64,000 bases of DNA from Pseudomonadota bacterium (lineage in GTDB: Bacteria > Pseudomonadota > Gammaproteobacteria > Steroidobacterales > Steroidobacteraceae), in assembly GCA_021849615.1 (NCBI GenBank), contig JAJZSQ010000001.1:31357-95356 (forward strand), in the 5' to 3' direction. A program made the translations under genes and the position numbers. The first letter of the stretch is position 1, and each line of letters starts with the position of its first letter. Under the pieces are notes generated by a model that was given only the letters and a program-made list of their open reading frames with translations, searched no databases and had not been told where the DNA came from. Positions 35,449 through 43,900 of the stretch are shown one piece after another.

Positions 35449-36106
35449 GTCCGGCGGTCGGGCTGAGCTGACCGACGCTGATGCCGAGCAGGTCCCAGGC
35501 TCCGCTCCAGCGCTGCTCGAACGGCAGTTCGAACACCACGCGGGCATCGACCGGCACCGACAGCCATGCGTTCTGCAGGATCTCGCGCTCGAGCTGCCCG
35601 GAGTCCCAGCCCGCATAGCCGAGGGCGATGAAGGCGTCCTCGGGACCTTCGCCCCGGGCCATCGCCGCCAGCACGTCGCGCGAAGTGGTCACCTGGATGG
35701 TCTCGGACACCCGATGGGTGTGGTCCCAGTGCCCACCCGGACGGTGCAGCACGAAGCCGCGGTCGGTGTGCACCGGACCGCCGCGCAGCACGGGCTGCTC
35801 GGCGACCCGCTCGCTCGCGGCCGTCAGCTGCATCTGCGAGAACACGTCCGCGAGGTGCATCGGCAGGGGCTTGTTCAACACGATCCCGAGCGCGCTGCGA
35901 TCCGTGTGCTCGCAGATGAGCACCACGGTCTGGGAGAAGTTCGGATCGGCCAGCGAGGGCATGGCGATCAGCAGGTGATTGGTGAGGTTGGCGAAACCGC
36001 GGGTCTCGTCTTGTACGCTGCGGCGCGCACCCTCGGCTGCGCTGGGCCGTCCCGCCTCGACCTCGGGCGCGCCGTCGCCGCCCGGCTTGCTGCTTTGCTC
36101 GCTCAT
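35441..36106 (-). CDS. algH: YqgE/AlgH family protein
   Basis: A 221-residue protein of the DUF179 family. The conserved stretches are all present: GFANLTNHLLIAMPSLADPNFSQTVVLICEHTDRSALGIVLNKPL, PVLRGGPVHTDRGFVLH and FIALGYAGWDSGQLEREILQNAW. The first 35 residues are charged, Gly/Pro/Ala-rich and not conserved. Function is unclear (linked to alginate and virulence gene expression in Pseudomonas). It stands just before ruvX, as in other gammaproteobacteria. Confidence 0.92.
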   Translation of the reverse strand: MSEQSSKPGGDGAPEVEAGRPSAAEGARRSVQDETRGFANLTNHLLIAMPSLADPNFSQTVVLICEHTDRSALGIVLNKPLPMHLADVFSQMQLTAASERVAEQPVLRGGPVHTDRGFVLHRPGGHWDHTHRVSETIQVTTSRDVLAAMARGEGPEDAFIALGYAGWDSGQLEREILQNAWLSVPVDARVVFELPFEQRWSGAWDLLGISVGQLSPTAGHA

Positions 36107-36137
36107 GTCTTCAGTATGGGGACGGCAGGCGCGCGGC

Positions 36138-37007
36138 TCAAGGCATGCGCACCGAACCGCGCATCCGGCCGCCCTCGAACTGCCACTCGTAGGTGAAGCG
36201 CAGCATACGGTAGCGCTGTGCGAGGTTCGGCGGGAACGGTTCGAAGGGGCTCGCCAGGCGCAAAATCGCGAGCGCCGCCTGATCGAGCGCCGGGTCGCCG
36301 CTCGAGCGGCGGATCACCGCGCGGACCAGCCGACCATCGGCGTCGATGGCAACCTCGATCACGGGGTTGGCGTGTGCGGTCTCGCGCGCGGCCACGGGGA
36401 AGTTCAGCGTGCCGATCCGCTCGACCTTGCGGCGCCAGGCCACCAGGTAGGGCGCCACGATCGCCGAGCGCGTATCGGGACTGACCCACAGCGCGCGCTT
36501 CGGGCCGTTGAGGCGCACTGGCCCCCCGGCGCTCGCCCCGAGCGCACCATCGGCGCCTGCGGCACGCGTGCCGGCGAACGATCCGGGTGCGCTGCTCACG
36601 CGGTAGGTGACGCGAGTGCTCCAGGCCGTCGTGGTCAGCACCCGTTCGGCTCCGCCCTGCGCCGGGCGGCCCGGCGGGGCCGAACGGTGCCGGCCGCCCG
36701 TGGCACGTGCCGGCACCCCGAGGCGCCGTGCCGGGGTGTTCGGCTGCACGTCGTGGCGGGTGTTGCCCGAACCGAGTTGTGTGCGTTGCGCGAGGTAGGC
36801 CGCCTTGGGGTTGTGCGCGGCGCTCGGCAGCTGGTCCGAGACCAGCAGCACGCGCAATCCGGGCGCACCGCGTCCTGCGGCGAGCGGGCTGTTGAACGTC
36901 ACCCCGAGAATGAGCAGCCCGTGCAGCAGCGCTGCCAGGAACAGCATCGCCATCAGCCGCTCGCGCGGGGTGCGGGCGGCTTGGGCCGAAGCGCTCTGCA
37001 GGCTCAT
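36138..37007 (-). CDS. tonB: TonB family energy-transducing protein
   Basis: A 289-residue inner-membrane protein that connects the ExbBD motor to outer-membrane receptors. One membrane helix (LMAMLFLAALLHGLLILGVTF, residues about 18-38) is followed by a periplasmic spacer that is rich in Ala, Arg, Gly and Pro but lacks the typical EP/KP repeats. The C-terminal TonB domain (about residues 195-280) has NPVIEVAIDADGRLV, RRSSGDPALDQAALAILRLASPFEPFP. It lies between gshB (10-bp gap) and algH, as in P. aeruginosa, where this paralogue was first seen as tonB3, linked to twitching. Confidence 0.85.
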   Translation of the reverse strand: MSLQSASAQAARTPRERLMAMLFLAALLHGLLILGVTFNSPLAAGRGAPGLRVLLVSDQLPSAAHNPKAAYLAQRTQLGSGNTRHDVQPNTPARRLGVPARATGGRHRSAPPGRPAQGGAERVLTTTAWSTRVTYRVSSAPGSFAGTRAAGADGALGASAGGPVRLNGPKRALWVSPDTRSAIVAPYLVAWRRKVERIGTLNFPVAARETAHANPVIEVAIDADGRLVRAVIRRSSGDPALDQAALAILRLASPFEPFPPNLAQRYRMLRFTYEWQFEGGRMRGSVRMP

Positions 37008-37017
37008 CGGCGCACGG

Positions 37018-37980
37018 TCAGCGCCCGGGGCGCGCCAGGCGCTGCTCGATCGCCGCCATCAGCCGTCCACCGATGTCGATCGGGTGTTTCTTTTCGATTT
37101 CGCGGATGCCCGTCGGGCTGGTCACGTTGATCTCCGTGACGAACCCGCCGATCACATCGAGACCGACGAACAGCATGCCGGCGGCCGAGAGTGCCGGGCC
37201 GATCTCACCGGCGAGCCACCGCTCCCGCTCGCTGAGCTCGCGGACCTCGGCACGGGCACCGGCGGCGAGGTTACCGCGGTTGTCGTGCGGCAGCGGGATG
37301 CGCGCGAGCGCATAGGGCAGCGGCTGACCGTCGATCAGCAGCACGCGGGTGTCCCCGCCGGTGGTGATCTCCGGGAGGTAGCGTTGCGCGATTGCGAAGC
37401 GCTGACCGTAATCGGTGAGCGTCTCGAACACCACGTTGCGGTTCTTGTCTTGCGCCTCAAGCACGAAAATCGAGCGCCCGCCCATGCCGTGCAGCGGTTT
37501 GCAGACGATCTTGCCGTGTTCGGCGAGGAAGGCCGCCATGTCGGCCATGTCGCGGGTGATCAGGGTCGGGGCGCAGCACTGCGGGAACCAGGCGGTGTAG
37601 ACCTTCTCGTTCATGTCGCGCAGCCCGCGCGGGCGGTTCACCACCAGCGCCCCCTGCAGCTCGGCCCGCTCGAGGATATAGGTCGTGTAGATGTATTCGG
37701 TATCGAACGGCGGGTCCTTGCGCATCAGGATGCACTCGAGGTCCCCGAGGCGCATCGTCTGCGGTTCGCCGAGCTCGAACCAGCGCGCCGGGTCCGCCGC
37801 GACTCGCAGTGCGCGCACCCGGCCCCAGGCGATGCCATCGCGCAGCCACACGTCGCGCTGTTCCATGTAGAGCAGGGACCAGCCGCGCGCCTGGGCGGCG
37901 AGCAGCATGGCGAGCGTCGAGTCCTTGGCATAGTGAATGGCGTGTATCGGATCCATGAGCACGCCGAGACGGATGGACAT
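37018..37980 (-). CDS. gshB: Glutathione synthetase
   Basis: A 320-residue ATP-grasp enzyme that adds glycine to gamma-glutamylcysteine. The N-terminus IRLGVLMDPIHAIHYAKDSTLAML, the PFDTEYIYTTYILERAE segment, the RDM...VCKPLHGMGGRSIFVL ATP-binding region and the metal-binding end GLDVIGGFVTEINVTSPTGIREIEK are typical. Length is close to E. coli GshB (316). The ATG at 37980 gives the standard start. It diverges from pilG across 244 bp. Confidence 0.96.
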   Translation of the reverse strand: MSIRLGVLMDPIHAIHYAKDSTLAMLLAAQARGWSLLYMEQRDVWLRDGIAWGRVRALRVAADPARWFELGEPQTMRLGDLECILMRKDPPFDTEYIYTTYILERAELQGALVVNRPRGLRDMNEKVYTAWFPQCCAPTLITRDMADMAAFLAEHGKIVCKPLHGMGGRSIFVLEAQDKNRNVVFETLTDYGQRFAIAQRYLPEITTGGDTRVLLIDGQPLPYALARIPLPHDNRGNLAAGARAEVRELSERERWLAGEIGPALSAAGMLFVGLDVIGGFVTEINVTSPTGIREIEKKHPIDIGGRLMAAIEQRLARPGR

Positions 37981-38224
37981 AGCGGAATGATGCCAGCAGC
38001 GGCCCCGGCTGTCCGGGCTGGCTGCGGGGTGCGCACCGCTCGGCCGGAACCGTGATGCAAGCGGCATGGCCAGGCCCAAGCCAATATGTTAAAAGAAAAC
38101 CTGCGTGAGTTCTCGGGGCCCGCAGCGCCCATGGCGCCGCTTCGGGCAATGCGTGTACGCTCGGGACTCGAGGCGGCAACCGCCATCGGGGCGGCCGTTC
38201 GAGCCTCACCATATAAGGAGTTGC

Positions 38225-38623
38225 GTGGCCGTGAACGCCAGCAACGCGAAACTCCAGGGCCTGAAGGTTCTGGTGATCGACGACAGCAAAACCATCCGCC
38301 GCACGGCGGAGACGCTTCTTGCCAAAGAGGGCTGTGAGGTCTACACGGCCATCGACGGTTTCGACGCGCTGTCGAAAATCGCCGACCATCAGCCGGACAT
38401 CGTGTTCGTCGACATCATGATGCCCCGGCTCGACGGCTATCAGACCTGTTCGCTCATCAAGCACAACAAGGTCTTCCGCGCCATCCCGGTGATCATGCTG
38501 TCCTCGAAGGACGGCCTGTTCGACCGTGCCCGCGGGCGGATCGTGGGCTCCGAGCACTATCTGACCAAGCCCTTCACCAAAGATGAGCTGTTGAGCGCGA
38601 TCGAGACGCATATCGGGAGATGA
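38225..38623 (+). CDS. pilG: Twitching motility response regulator PilG
   Basis: A 132-residue single-domain receiver of the Pil-Chp chemosensory system. LKVLVIDDSKTIRRTAETLLAKEGCEVYTAIDGFDALSKI, the phosphorylated Asp in VFVDIMMPRLDGYQTC, and VIMLSSKDGLFDRARGRIVGSEHYLTKPF are nearly identical in pattern to P. aeruginosa PilG. The start is GTG at 38225 with AAGGAG 4 nt upstream; a second GTG at 38231 is equally possible. First gene of the pilG-pilH-pilI-pilJ-chpA-chpC unit. Confidence 0.94.
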   Translation: MAVNASNAKLQGLKVLVIDDSKTIRRTAETLLAKEGCEVYTAIDGFDALSKIADHQPDIVFVDIMMPRLDGYQTCSLIKHNKVFRAIPVIMLSSKDGLFDRARGRIVGSEHYLTKPFTKDELLSAIETHIGR

Positions 38624-38994
38624 CGGCCATGGCGCTGATTCTCATCGTCGACGATTCGCCGACGGAAGTGCACGTGATGCAGTCGGCGCTCGAGAAGCAC
38701 GGCTTTCGCACCGCTGCGGCCGGCGACGGCGCCGAGGGCGTGCGGCTCGCCCGGGAGATGAGCCCGGATCTGATTTTCATGGACATCGTGATGCCGGGCA
38801 TGAACGGCTATCAGGCGACCCGGGCGCTGGTGAACGATCCGCGCACCCGGCAGATCCCGATCATCATGGTGACCTCCAAGGGACAGGAGACGGACCGGAT
38901 CTGGGGGCTGCGCCAGGGCGCGGTCGATTACATGGTCAAGCCCGTCTCGCCCGACCAGCTGATCGCCAAGGCCCGCCTGGCGCTCGCGAGTTGA
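38620..38994 (+). CDS. pilH: Twitching motility response regulator PilH
   Basis: A 124-residue receiver protein, the second CheY-like regulator of the Pil-Chp system. ILIVDDSPTEVHVMQSALEKHGF, the Asp in LIFMDIVMPGMNGYQATRAL, MVTSKGQETDRIWGLRQGAVDYMVKPV are all typical of PilH. The first ATG overlaps the pilG stop (ATGA); an ATG at 38629 would give the usual MALILIVDD start. In Pseudomonas PilH opposes PilG in control of extension and retraction. Confidence 0.93.
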   Translation: MTAMALILIVDDSPTEVHVMQSALEKHGFRTAAAGDGAEGVRLAREMSPDLIFMDIVMPGMNGYQATRALVNDPRTRQIPIIMVTSKGQETDRIWGLRQGAVDYMVKPVSPDQLIAKARLALAS

Positions 38995-39055
38995 CCCCGA
39001 CCCATGCCGTACCTTTGTGTTTACCCGCACCCCGACGCACGGGCCGAGTGTCCCC

Positions 39056-39619
39056 ATGACTGAGACGGTGCCGCTGCAGTCCCTGCGAGACCGGCCGTTC
39101 GAGCTGCTGAGCGAGCTCGAGCGGCGTGCCCGCGCCGTCTCGGCGCAACCCGGCCAGGAGGGCGCCGCCGAGCGCGAGTGGGTCGGCGTCGCGCTGCGCA
39201 TGGCCGGGGATCTGTACCTGGTGGCCCGCGAGGAGACCCGCGAGGTGCTCGGCGTGCCGGCCGGCATGACCCGCGTGCCGGGCGCGAAGCCCTGGATCAA
39301 GGGACTCGCGAACGTGCGTGGGCAGCTGCTGCCGATCATCGATCTGCGCCAGTTTCTCGGCAGCGGCGCCACGCCGATCGGCCGCAATACTCGCGTCGTG
39401 GCGGTGAACCACCGCGACATTCCCGCCGGGCTGCTCGTCGATGAGGTGCTCGGCTTTCGCCGCTTCGCCGAAGGGGAGTTCAGCGGCGAGGCGCCGCCGA
39501 CCATGGCGCGCTGCGAGCGCTACCTCGCCGGGGCTTTCCGGCGCGCCAGTGAGCAATGGCCGGTGCTCAGCCTGCGAGCGCTGCTCGAGAGTGCGGCGTT
39601 CGCGGAGGCGGCGGCATGA
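39056..39619 (+). CDS. pilI: CheW-like adaptor PilI
   Basis: A 187-residue adaptor that couples the chemoreceptor to the histidine kinase. The CheW domain spans residues about 40-175: VGVALRMAGDLYLVAREETREVLGVP, PWIKGLANVRGQLLPIIDLRQFLG and GLLVDEVLGFRRF. The ATG at 39056 is chosen as the nearest ATG to the domain; a GTG at 39017 is in frame and neither has a clear ribosome site. Its stop overlaps the pilJ start (ATGA). Confidence 0.92.
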   Translation: MTETVPLQSLRDRPFELLSELERRARAVSAQPGQEGAAEREWVGVALRMAGDLYLVAREETREVLGVPAGMTRVPGAKPWIKGLANVRGQLLPIIDLRQFLGSGATPIGRNTRVVAVNHRDIPAGLLVDEVLGFRRFAEGEFSGEAPPTMARCERYLAGAFRRASEQWPVLSLRALLESAAFAEAAA

Positions 39620-40971
39620 GCCCGCAGCAGGGACTGGCCGCCCAGTCGCGGCTGCTCACCACGGTGCTCGCCGCAGGCGCCGGCCTGATGCTGCTCGCCG
39701 CGGCGGTGGCGTACTTCGCCGCCGGCAGCGGCGCTCCGGCCATCGCGCGCTTCGGGCCGCTCGCGCTGGCGCTGATCGCGGCCGCGTTGCTCGGTGCCGG
39801 CATCGTGCTCGCCGGACGCATCGAGAAGACGGTCCAGGACCAACGCTTCGCCGCCGAGACCCAGCGCAAGGAAAATGACCGCAACCAGCAGGCCATCCTG
39901 CGCCTGCTCGATGAGCTCTCGAGTCTCGCCGACGGCGATCTCACCGTGCAGGCGACCGTGACCGAGGAGATCACCGGGGCGATCGCCGATTCGATCAACT
40001 ACGCGGTCGATGCGCTGCGCGGCCTGGTGACGACCATCAATCATTCGTCCATCCAGCTCGACAGCGCCACGCGCCAGACCCAGGCGCTCTCGCAGCACTT
40101 GGCCAAGGCGAGCAGCGCGCAGTCGAAGCAGATCGCCTCGGCCACCGAGTCCGCCTCGGGCATGGCGAACTCCGTGGCAGAAGTGTCGGGCAACGCCGAG
40201 CGGGCATCCGACGTGGCGCGCCACTCGGTGGAGATCGCCCACAAGGGCGGCGATGCGGTGCGTCGCACCATCGATGGCATGAACACCATCCGCGAGACCA
40301 TTCAGGAGACTTCCAAGCGGATCAAACGCCTCGGGGAGAGTTCGCAGGAGATCGGCAACATCGTCGAGCTCATCAACGACATTGCCGAGCAGACCAACAT
40401 CCTGGCCCTGAACGCCTCGATTCAGGCGTCGATGGCCGGGGAGGCCGGCCGTGGCTTCGCGGTGGTGGCCGATGAGGTTCAGCGGCTCGCCGAGCGTGCC
40501 GCCAACGCCACGAAGCAGATCGAGGTGCTGGTGCGCACCATTCAGACCGATACCAACGAAGCGGTGGTCTCGATGGAGCGCAGCACCACCGATGTGGTCG
40601 GCGGGGCGTTGCTCGCGGAGAACGCCGGCGCCGCGCTCGATGAGATCGAACAGGTCTCCAACCAGATCGCGAGCCTCGTGCAGAATATCTCCGGCAGCGC
40701 GCGCGCCCAGGCGAGCGGCGCGCAGAACATCGCGCGCAACATGCAGGTGCTGCGCGAGATCAGCGTGCAGACCGCCGAGTCCACCAATGCCACCTCGGCG
40801 GCCATCGCCCAGCTGGCGGAACTGTCGGCGGGCCTGCGCCGCGCGGCGGCGGGCTTCCGCCTGCCCGGCGGTGCACACCCGGGTGCCACCGGCGCGTACA
40901 AGCGCCCCGAGGGGATCGCCGCGACCGGCCGCCCCGCCGCCACCCCCGTCACCGCCGCGGGCGGTCACTGA
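39616..40971 (+). CDS. pilJ: Methyl-accepting chemotaxis protein PilJ, lacking a periplasmic sensor domain
   Basis: A 451-residue chemoreceptor of the Pil-Chp system. Two hydrophobic segments (LTTVLAAGAGLMLLAAAVAYFAAG, about residues 13-36, and LALALIAAALLGAGIVLAG, about 46-64) are joined by only some 10 residues, so almost nothing is exposed to the periplasm. P. aeruginosa PilJ (682 residues) has a large two-module periplasmic region here. The cytoplasmic part is well kept: LADGDLTVQATVTEEITGAIADSINYAVDALR (HAMP-like) and the hairpin IAEQTNILALNASIQASMAGEAGRGFAVVADEVQRLAERA. The start at 39616 overlaps the pilI stop. No adaptation enzymes (pilK/chpB) are encoded nearby. Confidence 0.9.
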   Translation: MSPQQGLAAQSRLLTTVLAAGAGLMLLAAAVAYFAAGSGAPAIARFGPLALALIAAALLGAGIVLAGRIEKTVQDQRFAAETQRKENDRNQQAILRLLDELSSLADGDLTVQATVTEEITGAIADSINYAVDALRGLVTTINHSSIQLDSATRQTQALSQHLAKASSAQSKQIASATESASGMANSVAEVSGNAERASDVARHSVEIAHKGGDAVRRTIDGMNTIRETIQETSKRIKRLGESSQEIGNIVELINDIAEQTNILALNASIQASMAGEAGRGFAVVADEVQRLAERAANATKQIEVLVRTIQTDTNEAVVSMERSTTDVVGGALLAENAGAALDEIEQVSNQIASLVQNISGSARAQASGAQNIARNMQVLREISVQTAESTNATSAAIAQLAELSAGLRRAAAGFRLPGGAHPGATGAYKRPEGIAATGRPAATPVTAAGGH

Positions 40972-40993
40972 GTCTACTGTCCGGAGCCGCTGG

Positions 40994-43900
40994 ATGTCGG
41001 AAGTCGCCTCGCAGACGCTCGAGCTGGTCGGGCACGAACTCGCCCACACGCTGGGAGAGGCGCGCGCCGCCATCGAAAGCTATCTCGAACAGCCGGACAA
41101 CGTCACGCTGCTCGAGCGCTGCAAGCACGAATTGCACCAGGCACAGGGCGTGCTGCGCGTGCTGGAGATCTACGGCGCGGCGCTGCTCGCCGAGGAAATG
41201 GAGTTGGTGGCGGACTACCTGCTCGCCACCTACGATGAACGCAAAGGTCAGGCCGAGAGCCTCGATGCGCTGCTGCGCGCGCTGGTACAGCTGCCCGGGT
41301 ACCTCGAGCGGGTGATTGCCGGCGGGCGCGACATCGCGCTCGTGCTGCTGCCGCTGCTGAACGACCTGCGGGCCGTGCGTGGCAGCGCGCTGCTCTCCGA
41401 AGGCACGCTGCTGGTGCTGAACCTGAAGTCGGACAAGCAGGCCCAGCCGCAGACCCCCGTCCCGGGGGAGCCCACGTTGAACGTCGAGCAGTGGGCCCGA
41501 CGGCTGCGCACGCAGTTCCAGGCAGGACTCATCGGCTGGATCCGCGGTGAGCGCCTCGAGCAGAACCTCGCCACCCTCGCCTCGGTCGCCGAGAAGCTCG
41601 AGCGTTCCGCCACGCGTCAGCCGGTGTTCCAGCTCTGGTGGGTGGTCGGTGCAGTCATCGAGGCGCTGCGCGACGGCGGTCTCGAAGGCGGGGTGTCGGT
41701 CAAACGCCTGCTCGGGCTCGCCGATCGCGAGATCCGCCGCCTCTACGAGCTCGGCGAACCACGGTACTGCCAGAGCCCGCCGGTCGACCTGTTGAACAAC
41801 CTGCTCTATTACGTCGGCCGCTCCGCCAACAGCGGTTCGCGCGTCGCGGCGGTGCGCGCCTCGTTCCGCCTGAGCGAGCTGCTGCCGGTGGACGAGAGCA
41901 TCGAGCAGGAGCGCGAGAGTCTCTCGGCGCCGAATATCAAATTGATGCAGACCGTGGCGGTCGCGATCCGCGAGGATCTGGCCAAGGTCAAGGAAGTCCT
42001 CGAGCAGTTCGGCCGGCGCGGCGGCAGCGATGGCGAGGAGCTGCGGACCCAGGTCGCGCTGTTGCGCAAAATCGGCGATACGCTCGGTGTGCTGGGGCTC
42101 GGCGCGCAGCGCGCCGCGGTGCAGACGCAGACCGATCGTCTGGAGCGCATTCTCGGCGGTGCCGAGTCGCTCGCAGAAGGCGTGCTCGTGGAAGTCGCCG
42201 CCGCACTGATCGCGGTCGAAGACCGGTTGGATGACAACCTGGTCGGCATGATCCTGCCCGTAGGCGGCGCCGAGCGCGACGCGCCGGAGGGCGACCGGGA
42301 GTTCCAGCAGGTGCAGTCCGCGGTCCTGCGCGAGTGCATCCAGAACCTCGCCTGGATCAAGGAAGCCGTCACGCAGAGCATCGGCGGCTCGCCCGACCCG
42401 GCGGCGCTCGACAGCTGGCAGGGGCTGATCACGGGATTGAAGGCCGCGCTGCTGATGCTCGGCAAGGCGCGCGCGGTGGAGGTCGTCGAGGGCATCGCCA
42501 CGCAGCTGCGCCGCATCATGCGCCCGGGCGCGACCCCGGTGCCGCCGGGCTGGCTCGATCGCCTGGCCGATGCGATCGTCAGCATCGAGTACTACATGGA
42601 GACGCTGCAGGCCGGGCGCAGCGACCCGTGGTACATGCTCGACAACGCCCAGTCGTGCCTGCAGTACCTGGAGCGCGCGCCGCAGGCGTTGCCGAATGCG
42701 CCCATCGAGCCGTCCGCCTTTGCCAAGACGGTGCTCATGACGCCGGGCGGGGAGACCCAGGCGGGCGCCACCATTCCGGATGTCCCGCTGGCGCCACCGC
42801 CGCCCGTCGCGTTCTCCGCAGCCTCGACTGCAAAGCTGGCAGCGCTCGCCGAAAGCGCCAGCCCGGAGCTGATCAAGCTGTTCGTCGAGGAGGCACGCGA
42901 GGAGTTGGCGCGCATCCGCCGCCACTTCCCGCTGTGGGACCAGAACCCGCTCGATCGGGATTCGCTCGAGATCGTGCGGCGCGGGTTTCATACCCTCAAG
43001 GGCAGCGGACGCATGGTCGGGGCGCGCGAACTCGGTGAGCTCGCCTGGTCCGTCGAGAGTCTGCTCAACCGGCTGCTCGACAACACTCTGACGCGCAGCC
43101 CCGAGATCCTGGAGGAGCTGCGCGAGGCGATTGCCGCGCTGCCGCAGCTGATCGAACATCTCGAGACCGGCCGCCCGGTGGCGAGCGATGTCGCGGGCAT
43201 CACCGCCGCCGCGCACGCCATGGCCGCGGGCCGCGAGAGCGAGCCGGCGGCGCCGGCTCCGGCCGAGATGGTGCCGGGCGAAGCGCAGGCGGCCGAGGTC
43301 GCGCCGGTGGCCGCAGCCGGCATGGACGAGGCGCTGCGGGAGATCTACGCCCGCGAAACCGAAACGCACGTGGCCACGATCCGCGCCTACCTCAAGAGCG
43401 AGGCGCAGGCGCCCGAGCCGCACGCGCTGCCCGAGGAGGTCTATCGGGCCTGTCACACGCTTGCGGGCAGTTCCAAGGCGGCGCAGGCGCGGCACGGCGT
43501 GCGGCTCGCCGAGCCGCTCGATCACTGGATCCGGCGCGCCTTCACCAGCGGCGCCGGCCTGGGTAGCGCAGATCTGACGTTGCTCGCCGATTGCATGGGC
43601 GCAATGGAGACGGTGGCCGAACATCTCGAGGAGCCCACCGGCTACTTCGCCAGCCACCTGCTGCTGATCGAGCGGCTCGGCGAGGCCGAACACGCGCTCG
43701 ATGAGCGCATCGCAGCCGCCGAGCCGGCGCAGGAAGACGCCGCTGCTGCGGCCCCTGAGGCCGTGGCGCCGACCGAAGTGCTCGCGCCGACCCCGCCGGT
43801 GGAGCCGGCCGCCGATTACGATCCGGAAGTCGCCGCCGTGTTCACCGAGGAGGCGCTGGAGCTCATCGAGGGGTCCGAGCGCGCGCTCGGGGACTGGCGT